The notes: a model not told the origin generated them from the letters alone. A stretch of 64,000 nt of DNA from Flavobacterium johnsoniae UW101 (GCF_000016645.1 NC_009441.1:1922001-1986000), one strand, 5' to 3'; shown: positions 51,499-60,721, counted from the stretch's first letter. Made by a program: numbers and translations.

Positions 51499-52731
51499 AT
51501 GGCAAAAGTAGTATTAGAATGTTCGTTTTGTGGAAGAAAAAAGCCAGAAACTAATTTATTAATTGCCGGTATAAATGCACACATTTGTGATAAGTGTATT
51601 GAGCAGGCACACGGAATTGTTTTAGAAGAATTAAAATCAAGCGGAAGTGCAAAACTTGTAGGTGATTTAATTCTAAAAAAGCCAAAAGAAATCAGAGCTT
51701 TTCTAGACCAATACGTTATTGGTCAGGATCAGACAAAAAAAGTAATGTCAGTAGCTGTTTACAATCACTACAAACGTTTAATGCAGCAGCAATTAGACGA
51801 CGAAGTAGAGATTGAAAAAAGTAACATTATTATGGTAGGACAAACCGGAACAGGAAAAACATTGGTTGCAAAAACTATTGCAAAAATGTTAGATGTTCCT
51901 TTGGCTATTGTAGATGCAACTGTACTTACAGAAGCAGGTTACGTAGGAGAAGATGTTGAAAGTATTTTAACCCGACTTTTACAAGCTGCAGATTATGATG
52001 TAACCAAGGCAGAAAGAGGAATCGTATTTATTGACGAAATAGATAAAATCGCCCGCAAAAGCGACAATCCGTCTATAACACGTGACGTTTCTGGAGAAGG
52101 TGTTCAGCAAGCTTTGTTAAAATTATTAGAAGGAACAGTTGTTAACGTACCGCCAAAAGGAGGACGTAAACACCCAGACCAGAAATTTGTTGAAGTAAAT
52201 ACTCAAAATATCCTGTTTATTGCAGGAGGAGCATTTGATGGAGTAGAACGTATTATTTCAAAACGTTTAAACCGTCAGGCAGTTGGATATTCGACTTCAA
52301 AAAATGCAGACAATATCGATAAAGACAATTTATTGCAGTATATCATTCCAAAAGACATTAAAGATTTTGGATTAATTCCCGAGATAATTGGCCGTTTACC
52401 AGTTTTAACGCACATGGATCCTTTAGATAAGGAAACCTTACGTGCGATTTTAACACAGCCGAAAAATGCATTAGTAAAACAATATCAGAAGTTATTCTTA
52501 ATGGATGAAGTTGAATTTACTATTACAGATGAAGCTTTAGATTTTATTGTAGATAAAGCTTTAGAATATAAATTAGGAGCCCGTGGATTACGTTCGCTTT
52601 GTGAAGCTATTTTAACAGATGCGATGTATGAATTACCAAGTTCTGATGATAAAATTTTATCAATCGATAAAGATTATGCAGAACATACTTTAAGTAAAAA
52701 CTTATTGAAGCGTATGGAAATTGCTTCGTAA
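51499..52731 (+). CDS. clpX: ATP-dependent Clp protease ATP-binding subunit ClpX
   Basis: 410-residue AAA+ unfoldase that feeds substrates to ClpP. The N-terminal zinc domain has Cys8, Cys11, Cys30 and Cys33; Walker A GQTGTGKT near residue 115; Walker [12 protein letters not shown]; sensor 2 GARGLRS; and the ClpP-docking IGF-type loop appears near residue 270 in the form [11 protein letters not shown] further on. Length normal. A terminator follows. Confidence 0.97.
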   Translation: MAKVVLECSFCGRKKPETNLLIAGINAHICDKCIEQAHGIVLEELKSSGSAKLVGDLILKKPKEIRAFLDQYVIGQDQTKKVMSVAVYNHYKRLMQQQLDDEVEIEKSNIIMVGQTGTGKTLVAKTIAKMLDVPLAIVDATVLTEAGYVGEDVESILTRLLQAADYDVTKAERGIVFIDEIDKIARKSDNPSITRDVSGEGVQQALLKLLEGTVVNVPPKGGRKHPDQKFVEVNTQNILFIAGGAFDGVERIISKRLNRQAVGYSTSKNADNIDKDNLLQYIIPKDIKDFGLIPEIIGRLPVLTHMDPLDKETLRAILTQPKNALVKQYQKLFLMDEVEFTITDEALDFIVDKALEYKLGARGLRSLCEAILTDAMYELPSSDDKILSIDKDYAEHTLSKNLLKRMEIAS

Positions 52732-52783
52732 AATCTCTAAATAACTTTGTCGAAATTTTAAACTTTGACAAAATTTCACTTTT

Positions 52784-52814
52784 AAACCTGTTCAATTTTT
52801 GAACAGGTTTTTTT
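52784..52814 (+). terminator. Terminator of clpX
   Basis: AAACCTGTTCA and TGAACAGGTTT pair around a short T-rich loop and are followed by a T run. Confidence 0.9.
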
Positions 52815-52863
52815 ATACTTTTAAAGTAAGATTTCCGTTTTGGATTTTGGGTAAATTGTAAAC

Positions 52864-53517
52864 ATGAAAAATATGATTTTTGTAATTGGTATGGCCTTGA
52901 TTCTCTCTTGCTGCCAAAAAGATAATAAAGAGATTTTAGTTTCTAAAAATGAAAACAAAACAGAAATAATTGCAGAACAGACACCCAGAATTGAAATTGA
53001 TTACGGTAAATATTATGCAGAAGCAAAAGGATACGCTCTGCAAAATAATTTAAATACAGATAAATTTATTCTCATTGATTTAGGATTGCATTCTGGTTAT
53101 AAAAGATTCTTTGTTTACGATTTTAAAGAGAATACAATTTCAAAATCTTATATGGTAAGTCATGGATGCGGCGATAATCCCTGGGGGGGAACGTATTCTA
53201 AAGACAAGCCGAAAATAAGTAACGAATTTGATTCGCATTGTTCGTCACTGGGTAAATACGTTATTTTAGATCGCGGTGTAAGCCAGTGGGGAATAAAAGT
53301 CAATTATGTTTTGCAAGGAAAAGAAAAAAGTAATTCTAATGCCCGAAAACGAGCTATTGTACTGCATTCATGGGAAGCCGTTCCAAAAGATGAGGTTTAC
53401 CCATACGGAACCCCTGAAGGCTGGGGCTGTCCTGCTGTATCAAACGAAAGCATGAAAGAAATTGATGAACTTTTGAAAACAAATAAAAATGTTCTGATGT
53501 GGATCATTAAATCATAA
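52864..53517 (+). CDS. YkuD_2-type murein L,D-transpeptidase-like lipoprotein
   Basis: 217 residues. Lipobox GMALILSC (Cys about 16; a second Cys follows) and a catalytic domain of the murein L,D-transpeptidase catalytic-domain family. The putative nucleophile is Cys189 in GWGCPAVSNE with His168 in IVLHSWEA; HGCGDNPWGG is also conserved. Such proteins may cross-link or trim peptidoglycan at the periplasmic face; the activity of this subgroup is not well established. Single gene convergent with the GlxA-type regulator. Confidence 0.88.
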   Translation: MKNMIFVIGMALILSCCQKDNKEILVSKNENKTEIIAEQTPRIEIDYGKYYAEAKGYALQNNLNTDKFILIDLGLHSGYKRFFVYDFKENTISKSYMVSHGCGDNPWGGTYSKDKPKISNEFDSHCSSLGKYVILDRGVSQWGIKVNYVLQGKEKSNSNARKRAIVLHSWEAVPKDEVYPYGTPEGWGCPAVSNESMKEIDELLKTNKNVLMWIIKS

Positions 53518-53570
53518 GTTTTCAAAAGATCTTTTTCTTCTAATGAAAATAAAATAACTGTTTTAAAAAA

Positions 53571-54533
53571 TTATTGAACCCTGAATTTCTCTCTATACTC
53601 AATAGGTTTCATACCAACCATTTTATAAAAAACTTTCCTAAATGCTTTAGGATCATTATAACCGGTTTTTTCAATGATTTCTGAAATCGAAAGCTGTGTT
53701 TGTTCCAGATATTTTTTTGAGCTTTCGACTCTTATATTCTGCAGATATTCAATTGGCGGAATTCCCGTTACTTGTTTAAAACGACGTGTCATGTTTCGGG
53801 CGCTGGTTGGAATATCTTTCGTAATTTCTTCCAGTTTTTCGATACTGTGGTACTGGCTTTCAATTTTTTGCTGTAACATGGCAACTAAGGTGTCATTGTG
53901 TAAATGATTCGGTCTGAAAGTGCTGAAATAACTTTGTTTGTAACGATTTAAGTCAATAGAGAAAATTTTTGCAATTTGTACTGCAATTTCATTCCCGCAA
54001 TATTTTTGAACCAAAAGAATCAGTAAATGGAAAGTTGAGGTTGAGCCGCCACTGGTATACAGACTTCCGTCTGCTGTTAAAGTTTCTTCCGGTTTTAGTT
54101 TCACCATCGGGAAAGCTTTTGTAAAAGCACTGCAGGCGTCAACATGTGTTGTTGCCAGTTTTTCATTTAATAATCCTGAAGCAGCAAATAAAAATGCACC
54201 CGTACAAAAACTTGCCAGTTCGGCCCCAGACTCATGCTGTTTTTGCAGCCAAGGAATAAATTTTTTATTCTTGGCAATCATTTCACTCATATTATCGGTC
54301 GTGAAAGCTGGAATCAGAATTAAATCTAAATTTTTTGATGTCTCGATAGAATTGATTTCATACCCAAATAAACGTTCCTGATTTATTTGCTCAGCCGATT
54401 GAAAAATCATAATCTCGAAAGGCTTTTCGGTTTCTTTTGTTAGTTTGTTTGCCGTTTCAAAAACTTCTAAAATGGCAGCTATACTTAATAATTTATAATC
54501 GTGAGGAACGATTAAACCTACTTTCTTGCTCAT
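53571..54533 (-). CDS. GlxA-type AraC family transcriptional regulator
   Basis: 320 residues. N-terminal DJ-1/PfpI-like domain (about 1-190; elbow Cys in ASFCTGAFLFAASG) and C-terminal AraC helix-turn-helix pair (about 215-318; ARNMTRRFKQVTGIPPIEYLQNIRVESSKKYL and YNDPKAFRKVFYK). GlxA-type regulators sense small metabolites. It is divergent from the VOC/SRPBCC run, which is the natural target to test. It has its own promoter box. Confidence 0.92.
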   Translation of the reverse strand: MSKKVGLIVPHDYKLLSIAAILEVFETANKLTKETEKPFEIMIFQSAEQINQERLFGYEINSIETSKNLDLILIPAFTTDNMSEMIAKNKKFIPWLQKQHESGAELASFCTGAFLFAASGLLNEKLATTHVDACSAFTKAFPMVKLKPEETLTADGSLYTSGGSTSTFHLLILLVQKYCGNEIAVQIAKIFSIDLNRYKQSYFSTFRPNHLHNDTLVAMLQQKIESQYHSIEKLEEITKDIPTSARNMTRRFKQVTGIPPIEYLQNIRVESSKKYLEQTQLSISEIIEKTGYNDPKAFRKVFYKMVGMKPIEYREKFRVQ

Positions 54534-54567
54534 GGTTTTGTGGTTTTTAGGAAAATTAATTGGTAGA

Positions 54568-54575
54568 CAAATGTA
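54568..54575 (-). promoter_or_regulatory. -7 box for the GlxA-type regulator
   Basis: Reads TACATTTG on the minus strand, 34 bases before the ATG. Confidence 0.55.
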
Positions 54576-54640
54576 AGTATTTTGTCTTAAATGCCCCTAA
54601 AGTTGACTTTTATTGTATCCTAAAGGCCATTTTAAAATTC

Positions 54641-54648
54641 TAAATTTG
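54641..54648 (+). promoter_or_regulatory. -7 box for the VOC/SRPBCC run
   Basis: TAAATTTG, 28 bases before the first VOC ATG, divergent from the regulator's promoter. Confidence 0.55.
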
Positions 54649-54676
54649 TTTTAAATAAATTGTAACTTTATATATT

Positions 54677-55087
54677 ATGGAAACGAAAATGTATTTAAAT
54701 CTAGCTGTAAAAGAGCTAAATAAGTCAATAAAATTTTTTAATGAATTAGGATTTCCTACGAACCCAAAATTTACAAATAAAAAAGGAGCTTGTATAATTA
54801 TTGGAGAGAATATTAATCTAATGATTTTGGCAGAAGAGTTTTACCAGACTTTTACAAATAAGAAAATCTGTGATTCTCATACAACCAGCGAAGCCCTTAT
54901 TTCTATTTCTTTAGATTCAAGAGAACAAGTAAATGAAATGATAAACAAAGCGGTTAAAGCCGGCGGAACTGATTATAAAAGAGAGCAAGATTATGGATGG
55001 ATGTACCAAAGAACTTTTTTGGATTTAGACGGACATCATTGGGAAGTTTTTTATATGGATGAAACTCAGATTCCTGAACAGATGTAA
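54677..55087 (+). CDS. VOC family protein (glyoxalase/bleomycin-resistance-like) 1
   Basis: 136 residues with the paired beta-alpha-beta-beta-beta modules of the vicinal oxygen chelate fold. The end DLDGHHWEVFYMDE carries the metal-ligand Glu and the DxDGH signature; N-terminal LNLAVKELNKSIKFFNELGF is typical. It is paralogous to the VOC gene at 56032 (LNLPVKNVAKAKDFFWKIGF and ADLDGHRWNVLFMD). The reaction is unknown; the subgroup is often annotated extradiol-dioxygenase-like. First gene of the run. Confidence 0.9.
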   Translation: METKMYLNLAVKELNKSIKFFNELGFPTNPKFTNKKGACIIIGENINLMILAEEFYQTFTNKKICDSHTTSEALISISLDSREQVNEMINKAVKAGGTDYKREQDYGWMYQRTFLDLDGHHWEVFYMDETQIPEQM

Positions 55088-55102
55088 TTAAAAAAAATAA
55101 AA

Positions 55103-55516
55103 ATGATCACAGTTCAAAATACAATTGATGCACCTATAGATAAAGTATGGAATTTCTGGATTCTTCCGGAGCATATACAAAACTGGAATTATCCTTTTGA
55201 TGAATGGCATACGCCTCATGCAGAAAATGATTTACAGGTAAACGGCAGGTTTAAGTATAAAATGGCGGCAAAAGATAAAAGCGAAAGCTTCGATTTTGAA
55301 GGTGAATATACAAAAGTTGAAAAATTTAAATTAATAGAATATAAGCTTTTGGACGATAGAACCGGAAGTGTTCTTTTTGAAAATTACGGAGACAAAGTGA
55401 AAATTACAGAAGTGTTTGAGCCGACAAAAAATGATTCTGAAAGCATGCAGAAAAATTGGTGTCAGGCTGTGATTGATAACTTTAAAAAATATGTTGAAAA
55501 TAATAAAGAAGTGTAA
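55103..55516 (+). CDS. SRPBCC (AHSA1-like) domain protein 1
   Basis: 137 residues of the START/Bet v1-like SRPBCC fold, AHSA1 branch: VQNTIDAPIDKVWNFW at the start, FDFEGEYTKVEKFKLIEY, and a C-terminal helix MQKNWCQAVIDNFKKYVEN. The cavity binds hydrophobic ligands; the ligand is unknown. It is a clear tandem duplicate of the next gene (shared MITVQNTI, WHTP-AEND and FDFEGEYT). It starts 15 bp after VOC 1. Confidence 0.9.
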   Translation: MITVQNTIDAPIDKVWNFWILPEHIQNWNYPFDEWHTPHAENDLQVNGRFKYKMAAKDKSESFDFEGEYTKVEKFKLIEYKLLDDRTGSVLFENYGDKVKITEVFEPTKNDSESMQKNWCQAVIDNFKKYVENNKEV

Positions 55517-55534
55517 TTTTAAAAATAATAGATA

Positions 55535-55939
55535 ATGATAACAGTACAAAATACAATCAATGCATCAATAAACAAAGTTTGGGATTTTTGGACCTTACCT
55601 GAACATATTACAAAATGGAGTTTTGCTTCTCCAGACTGGCATACGCCTTATGCCGAAAATGATATAAAACAAGGCGGAAAATTCAAATCGACTATGGCGG
55701 CTAAAGACGGAAGTATGAGCTTTGACTTTGAAGGCGAATATACTTTTGTTGAGCCAAACAAAACCATAAAATATGTTATGGCTGATGGAAGAAAAGTAGA
55801 AATTAATTTCAAAGAAACTTTAGAAGGGGTAGAAGTTACAGAAAGCTTCGACCCGGAAACTCAAAATCCCGAAGAAATGCAGCGTGGAGGCTGGCAGGCA
55901 ATTCTGGATAACTTTAAAAGTTACGTCGAAAATAATTAA
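55535..55939 (+). CDS. SRPBCC (AHSA1-like) domain protein 2
   Basis: 134-residue tandem paralogue of the preceding gene, beginning MITVQNTINASINKVWDFW, with WHTPYAEND, SFDFEGEYTFVEP and the end GGWQAILDNFKSYVEN. Differences cluster on the ligand-facing middle strands, suggesting a changed ligand after duplication. It lies 18 bp after its copy and 92 bp before VOC 2. Confidence 0.9.
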   Translation: MITVQNTINASINKVWDFWTLPEHITKWSFASPDWHTPYAENDIKQGGKFKSTMAAKDGSMSFDFEGEYTFVEPNKTIKYVMADGRKVEINFKETLEGVEVTESFDPETQNPEEMQRGGWQAILDNFKSYVENN

Positions 55940-56031
55940 TTCAATCCACGAAAGCAGTACCCTAACTTTAATAAACTTACCTCACTATATGCTTTAAAAA
56001 TAATAATTATCTAACAAAAAACAAAAAAACA

Positions 56032-56439
56032 ATGACAAAACAAATTTGGTTAAATCTGCCCGTAAAAAATGTGGCAAAAGCAAAAGATTTTTTCTGGAAA
56101 ATTGGTTTCTCGTTTAATGAACAACACGATACACCAAGCTCGACCTGCATGGTGGTTGGCGAAAATCATTTTGTAGTAATGCTCTTTGAAGAAATTCTTT
56201 TTTCAGGTTTTTCTCAAAACGATGTTACGGATACAAAATTAAGTTCAGAGGTATTGATTTCTATTGATGCAGAAAGCAGAGAAGAAGTAGACGAACTGGC
56301 AAAAAAAGTTCAGGAAGCCGGCGGAAATGTTTTTGCTGAGCCAGCAGAAAGCCAAGGCTGGATGTACGGTTTTGGTTTTGCAGATTTAGATGGTCATCGT
56401 TGGAATGTTTTATTTATGGATTTTTCTAAACTGTCTTAA
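56032..56439 (+). CDS. VOC family protein 2
   Basis: 135-residue VOC protein paralogous to the first gene of the run. Ends ADLDGHRWNVLFMD, where the HxWxV segment carries the family signature; EVLISIDAESREEVDELAKKVQEAGG matches ALISISLDSREQVNEMINKAVKAGG of VOC 1. No substrate can be inferred. The next SRPBCC gene starts 2 bp after its stop, so they are coupled. Confidence 0.9.
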   Translation: MTKQIWLNLPVKNVAKAKDFFWKIGFSFNEQHDTPSSTCMVVGENHFVVMLFEEILFSGFSQNDVTDTKLSSEVLISIDAESREEVDELAKKVQEAGGNVFAEPAESQGWMYGFGFADLDGHRWNVLFMDFSKLS

Positions 56440-56441
56440 TT

Positions 56442-56885
56442 ATGGAAACTTTAGAATTTAAAATTAGAATTAAAGCTCCCGCTCAAAAAATATGGGAAGT
56501 TTTATGGGATGATGAAACATATAAAAAATGGACAAGTGTTTTTTGCGAAGGATCTCATACCATAAGCAGCTGGAACGAAGGAGATAAAATACATTTTATG
56601 TCACCAAATGGAGAAGGAATGTATAGTATAATTGAAACAAAAACTCCAAACGAGTATATGGCTTTTAAGCATATAGGCGAAATAAAAGATTTTAAAGAAC
56701 TGCCTCTTGATGAAGAAACAAAAAAATGGAGCGGCGCAATGGAAACCTACAAATTAATTCCAGATGGCGAATATACAGATTTGATTGCTCGCACTGATTC
56801 TGTCGAAAAATTTGTTGATTATTTCAAAGATGTTTTTCCTAAAGGTCTGGAAGTTGTAAAACAATTATCAGAAGAAAAGGAATAG
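56442..56885 (+). CDS. SRPBCC domain protein 3
   Basis: 147 residues of the SRPBCC/AHSA1 type: FKIRIKAPAQKIWEVLWDDETYKKWTSVF at the start, GDKIHFMSPNGEGMYSII, and a C-terminal helix FKDVFPKGLEVVKQLSEE. More distant from the tandem pair upstream than they are from each other. Translationally coupled to VOC 2. Ligand unknown. Confidence 0.88.
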   Translation: METLEFKIRIKAPAQKIWEVLWDDETYKKWTSVFCEGSHTISSWNEGDKIHFMSPNGEGMYSIIETKTPNEYMAFKHIGEIKDFKELPLDEETKKWSGAMETYKLIPDGEYTDLIARTDSVEKFVDYFKDVFPKGLEVVKQLSEEKE

Positions 56886-56898
56886 AAAAGAGAAGGCA

Positions 56899-56932
56899 TT
56901 AACAATTTATAATTTACAATTAACAATTAACA
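56899..56932. repeat. Short-period AT-rich sequence before VOC 3
   Basis: Words TTAACAATT, TAATTTACAA, TTAACAATTAAC repeat with a period of about seven to eight bases. It belongs to the window-wide intergenic class. Confidence 0.5.
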
Positions 56933-56941
56933 AAAAATATC

Positions 56942-57376
56942 ATGGCAGCAATTAATCCTTATTTAATGTTTAACGGAACCTGCGAAGAAGCATTTCTGTT
57001 TTACAAATCAGTTTTTGGAGGAGAATTTCCTTATATCGGAAAATATAAAGATGCACCGGCAGAAGAAGGAGAAAAGCTTTCAGAAGAAGCTTTAAACCGA
57101 ATTATGCACGTTTCACTTCCAATTGGCAATACCATTTTAATGGGAAGTGACAGTCATCCAAGATATGGAGATGTTGGTTTTGGAGATAATTTTTCCATTT
57201 CGATTAATACAGAAAGTACAGATGAAGCTGACAGAATTTTCAACGGACTTTCTGCTGGAGGAAAAGTAGAAATGCCTATGAATAAAACTTTTTGGGGTGC
57301 TTATTTTGGAATGTTCAAAGACAAATTTGGAGTAAACTGGATGGTAAACTTCGATGAGAACCAACCAAACAAATAA
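56942..57376 (+). CDS. VOC family protein 3 (PhnB/3-demethylubiquinone-9 methyltransferase-like)
   Basis: 144 residues of the PhnB-like VOC branch: INPYLMFNGTCEEAFLFYKSVFGGEFP at the start, MHVSLPIGNTILMGSD in the middle, and FWGAYFGMFKDKFGVNWMVNFDE at the end. The function of PhnB-like members is unknown. It is last in the run, before a terminator, and separated from SRPBCC 3 by the AT-rich repeat. Confidence 0.92.
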   Translation: MAAINPYLMFNGTCEEAFLFYKSVFGGEFPYIGKYKDAPAEEGEKLSEEALNRIMHVSLPIGNTILMGSDSHPRYGDVGFGDNFSISINTESTDEADRIFNGLSAGGKVEMPMNKTFWGAYFGMFKDKFGVNWMVNFDENQPNK

Positions 57377-57426
57377 TAAAAAAGTTATGTTATTATAATA
57401 GAAGAGCATAATTGTTAAATTACTTA

Positions 57427-57455
57427 AAAAAGCGCATGAATATGCGCTTTTTCTT
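57427..57455 (+). terminator. Terminator of the VOC/SRPBCC run
   Basis: AAAAAGCGCAT and ATGCGCTTTTT pair around a short loop, with a T-rich tail. It closes the run before serB. Confidence 0.85.
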
Positions 57456-57533
57456 TGCAAAAAAAACAAGGATTATTCTTTTTTATCACCAAGAGATTGC
57501 CGATTTTTGTCGCTTTCAAATCAATAAGATAAA

Positions 57534-58766
57534 ATGGCAGCAGAGGAAAATAAAGAAATTATTTTATTAAAAGTTTCTGGACACGATAAAATAGGGGTTA
57601 CGGCAGGTTTAACAGCTGTATTGGCAGCTTACGATGCTAATATTTTAGATATTGGCCAAGCCGATATTCATGACACACTTTCTTTAGGTATCTTATTCGA
57701 AATTGCTGCAGGTTCTTCGTCTGCGCCGGTTTTAAAAGACTTATTATTTAAAGCCTATGAACTGGAAATTAAAGTTAAGTTTATTCCAATTTCTATAGAA
57801 GATTACGAAAAGTGGGTAAAATCGCAGTCTAAGCAGCGCTACATCATCAATATTTTAGGTGAAAAGCTGGCAGCGTCACAATTGGCAGCTGTTACTAAAA
57901 TAATGTCAGATCAAAACCTAAATATCGACTCCATTATACGTTTAACCGGAAGAACTTCAATTGTCGAAAAAGAACAATATCCGCGTTCTTGTATTCAGTT
58001 GTCAGTGACAGGAGAAATTGTAAATAAAATTGTCATGACGGCAAGTTTTATGGAGATTTCAAGAACTTTAAATGTTGACATTTCTTTTCAGGAAGATAAT
58101 ATTTACAGAAGAAACCGCCGTTTGGTCTGCTTCGACATGGATTCAACTTTAATCCAAACTGAAGTTATCGACGAATTGGCAGAACTAAACGGAGTAGGCG
58201 ATCAGGTTCGTGCGATAACAGAATCGGCTATGAATGGTGAAATTGATTTTAACGAAAGCTTTAAAAAACGTATGGCTTTGTTAGAAGGTTTAAGCGAAGA
58301 AGTGCTGCAAAATGTTGCCGTTAATTTACCAATAACACAAGGCGCACATCGTTTAATGAAAGCCTTGAAATACTACGGATATAAAACTGCAATCCTTTCA
58401 GGAGGTTTTACCTATTTTGGAGAATACCTTCAAAAAGAACTTGGAATTGATTATGTTCACGCTAATCAATTAGAAATTAAAGACGGTAAATTAACAGGTA
58501 AGTATCTGGGCGATATCGTAGACGGACAAAAGAAAGCCGAATTTTTAAAAGCAATTGCTGAAAAAGAAGGAATCCATATCAACCAGACTATTGCAGTTGG
58601 AGATGGTGCAAACGATTTACCAATGCTAAACCTAGCTGGTTTAGGAATCGCTTTCCATGCTAAACCAAAAGTTAAAGAAAGTGCTTCAACTTCAATCTCT
58701 AGTTTAGGACTTGACGGTGTTTTATATCTTTTAGGATATCACGACAGATATATCGATATGATGTAA
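57534..58766 (+). CDS. serB: Phosphoserine phosphatase with N-terminal ACT domains
   Basis: 410-residue enzyme for the last step of serine biosynthesis. Two ACT-like domains (about 8-90 and 100-190), then a HAD phosphatase domain: nucleophile Asp201 in FDMDSTLIQTE, motif II ILSGGF, motif III Lys in DGQKKAEF and motif IV GDGANDLPML. The ACT part probably binds serine for feedback control. Convergent with the GH3 gene across a repeat cluster. Confidence 0.96.
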   Translation: MAAEENKEIILLKVSGHDKIGVTAGLTAVLAAYDANILDIGQADIHDTLSLGILFEIAAGSSSAPVLKDLLFKAYELEIKVKFIPISIEDYEKWVKSQSKQRYIINILGEKLAASQLAAVTKIMSDQNLNIDSIIRLTGRTSIVEKEQYPRSCIQLSVTGEIVNKIVMTASFMEISRTLNVDISFQEDNIYRRNRRLVCFDMDSTLIQTEVIDELAELNGVGDQVRAITESAMNGEIDFNESFKKRMALLEGLSEEVLQNVAVNLPITQGAHRLMKALKYYGYKTAILSGGFTYFGEYLQKELGIDYVHANQLEIKDGKLTGKYLGDIVDGQKKAEFLKAIAEKEGIHINQTIAVGDGANDLPMLNLAGLGIAFHAKPKVKESASTSISSLGLDGVLYLLGYHDRYIDMM

Positions 58767-58803
58767 CCCAAATGTTACAATAGAATTTTTAATAAATCAA
58801 TTG

Positions 58804-58922
58804 CCTCCTGCTTTAGCTGGAGGTATACGAGCTGGCAAGGCTAAGGCTTTAGCCAAATCACTCCGCATAAATTCGGCTAAAGCCTTAAGCAGATATTATA
58901 AACCCTTGGCTGAAGCCAAGGG
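58804..58922. repeat. Cluster of palindromic repeats between serB and the GH3 gene
   Basis: Three adjoining structures: a hairpin CCTCCTGCTTTAGCTGGAGG (58804-58823); perfect 12-base inverted arms AAGGCTTTAGCC (58843-58854) and GGCTAAAGCCTT (58875-58886); and CCCTTGGCTGAAGCCAAGGG (58903-58922). The first two share a GCTTTAG core and the last carries a GGCTGAAGCC variant. REP-like, and able to end transcription from both convergent genes. Confidence 0.8.
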
Positions 58923-58951
58923 CTATCGAAAGATCTTAATTCGATTTTTGT

Positions 58952-60475
58952 CTAACTTTTAACAGCAGACATCTCCTTCAACTGCTCCAAATAATCCCTT
59001 TGATTAGAAAGTCTCGGAATTTTATGCTGTCCGCCTAGTTTGTCTCTTTCTTTCAGCCAATCGTAGAATAAGTTTTCGCGCGCTACATTAATAACCAAAG
59101 GATTTAAAGTCATATTGTTGTAACGTTTTGCTTCATAATCAGAATTTAAAGTTTGCAGGGTTTCATCCAGAACTTTTTGGAAAAGACCAACATCAGCCGG
59201 TTTTTTCTTGAATTCTATCATCCATTCGTGAGCACCTTTTTCTTTGTCCTGCATAAAAATTGGAGCAACCGTGTAATCAATAACTTCGGTTTGGGTAATC
59301 TGGCAGGCTTTGGCAATGGCCTGATCTGTGTTTTCGACCATTAGTTCTTCGCCAAAAACATTTATATGATGTTTGGTTCTTCCGGTAACTCTAATTCTGT
59401 ATGGATTTAATGACGTAAAACGAACCGTATCGCCAATTAAATAACGCCATAAACCAGAATTTGTGGTAATAACAATGGCGTAGTTTTTATTCAATTCAAC
59501 ATCGGCTAAACGAATTACTTTTTGATCTGGAGTTCCAAAAGTATCCATTGGAATAAATTCATAGAAAATTCCGTAATCCAGCATTAATAATAAATCGCTT
59601 GAATTGTTTAAATCCTGAATTGCAAAAAAGCCTTCAGAGGCATTATAAATTTCGTAATATCTAAAATCTTTGCTTGGTAAAATTTTCTTGTATTGTTCTT
59701 TGTATGGAGAAAAACTCACACCTCCGTGAAAATACACTTCTAGATTCGGCCAAAGTTCTAATAAACTTTGTTTTCCTGTGTTTTCAAGAACCTTATTCAT
59801 TAAAACCAGCATCCAGGAAGGCACTCCGGCAAAACTGGTTACATTTTCATTTTTGGTTTCGTTAATAATTGCGGCAATTTTGGTTTCCCATTCGCTCATT
59901 AACGAAGTTTTACTGCTTGGCGTACTGCTGAATTCAGCCCAAATTGGCATGTTTTCAATCAAAATAGCCGATAAATCACCAAAGAAAGTATTGTTGTTTT
60001 CATAAATTTGAGAACTTCCGCCCAAGCGTAAGCTCTTTCCAAGAAATAACTCAGAATCTTCATTGTTATTCAAATACAAACAAAGTAAATCCTTGCTTCC
60101 TTTATAATGACAATCTTCAAGCGCTTCGTTGCTTACCGGAATAAATTTACTTTTGGCATTTGTAGTACCGCTCGATTTTGCAAACCATTTAATTGGTGAT
60201 TCCCAAAAAACACCTTGTTCACCCTGACGCGTACGCTCGATCAAAGGCTGTAATTCTTCGTAACTTGCAATTGGAACTCTTTCTGCAAAAGTTTGATAAG
60301 AATTTATCGATTCAAAGTCATATTTTTTTCCAATAACCGTATTTTCAGATGCCAATAATAAATTATGCAATAGTTCTTCCTGAACTTCATTAGGATACTT
60401 TAAAAAAAGTTCAATTTGATGGATTCTTTGTTTTAGGACCCATGAAGCAAAAGAGTTTATTATAGATAAAGGCAT
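58952..60475 (-). CDS. GH3 auxin-responsive promoter family (acyl-amide synthetase-like) protein
   Basis: 507 residues of the GH3 fold, an ANL-type adenylating family known from plants, where members conjugate acyl acids such as auxin and jasmonate to amino acids. Visible: phosphate loop WFAKSSGTTNAKSKFIPVS, ATP-binding YNASEGFFAI, LLMLDYGIFYEFIPM, LWRYLIGDTVRFT and the hinge/C-terminal FGEELMVENTDQAI. Bacterial members are of unknown substrate. Single gene. Confidence 0.9.
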   Translation of the reverse strand: MPLSIINSFASWVLKQRIHQIELFLKYPNEVQEELLHNLLLASENTVIGKKYDFESINSYQTFAERVPIASYEELQPLIERTRQGEQGVFWESPIKWFAKSSGTTNAKSKFIPVSNEALEDCHYKGSKDLLCLYLNNNEDSELFLGKSLRLGGSSQIYENNNTFFGDLSAILIENMPIWAEFSSTPSSKTSLMSEWETKIAAIINETKNENVTSFAGVPSWMLVLMNKVLENTGKQSLLELWPNLEVYFHGGVSFSPYKEQYKKILPSKDFRYYEIYNASEGFFAIQDLNNSSDLLLMLDYGIFYEFIPMDTFGTPDQKVIRLADVELNKNYAIVITTNSGLWRYLIGDTVRFTSLNPYRIRVTGRTKHHINVFGEELMVENTDQAIAKACQITQTEVIDYTVAPIFMQDKEKGAHEWMIEFKKKPADVGLFQKVLDETLQTLNSDYEAKRYNNMTLNPLVINVARENLFYDWLKERDKLGGQHKIPRLSNQRDYLEQLKEMSAVKS

Positions 60476-60679
60476 GGACTATGGTATTGTTTTAGATGTT
60501 AGTTTTTGCCGTTGCAGGCAAAATCAGGAAACTTAAAATTTGAATATCGCAATACAAATATTAACTTTGCTGTTGTATCAAAAATAGTGTTTTTTGTAAT
60601 AAAAACCGCTTCAATTGCACTAAGATTTTAATCCAAAAAATGATTTATCAAAAATAAATAGAATTAAAATCTTCAGCAG

Positions 60680-60714
60680 TAAATCTAAAATCGAACATCT
60701 AAAATCTACAATTT
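60680..60714. repeat. Short-period AT-rich sequence before the DUF2797 gene
   Basis: AAATCTAAAATCGAACATCTAAAATCTACAATTT repeats a TCTAAAATC word about every 15 bases, immediately before the start codon. Confidence 0.5.
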
Positions 60715-60721
60715 AAACCTA

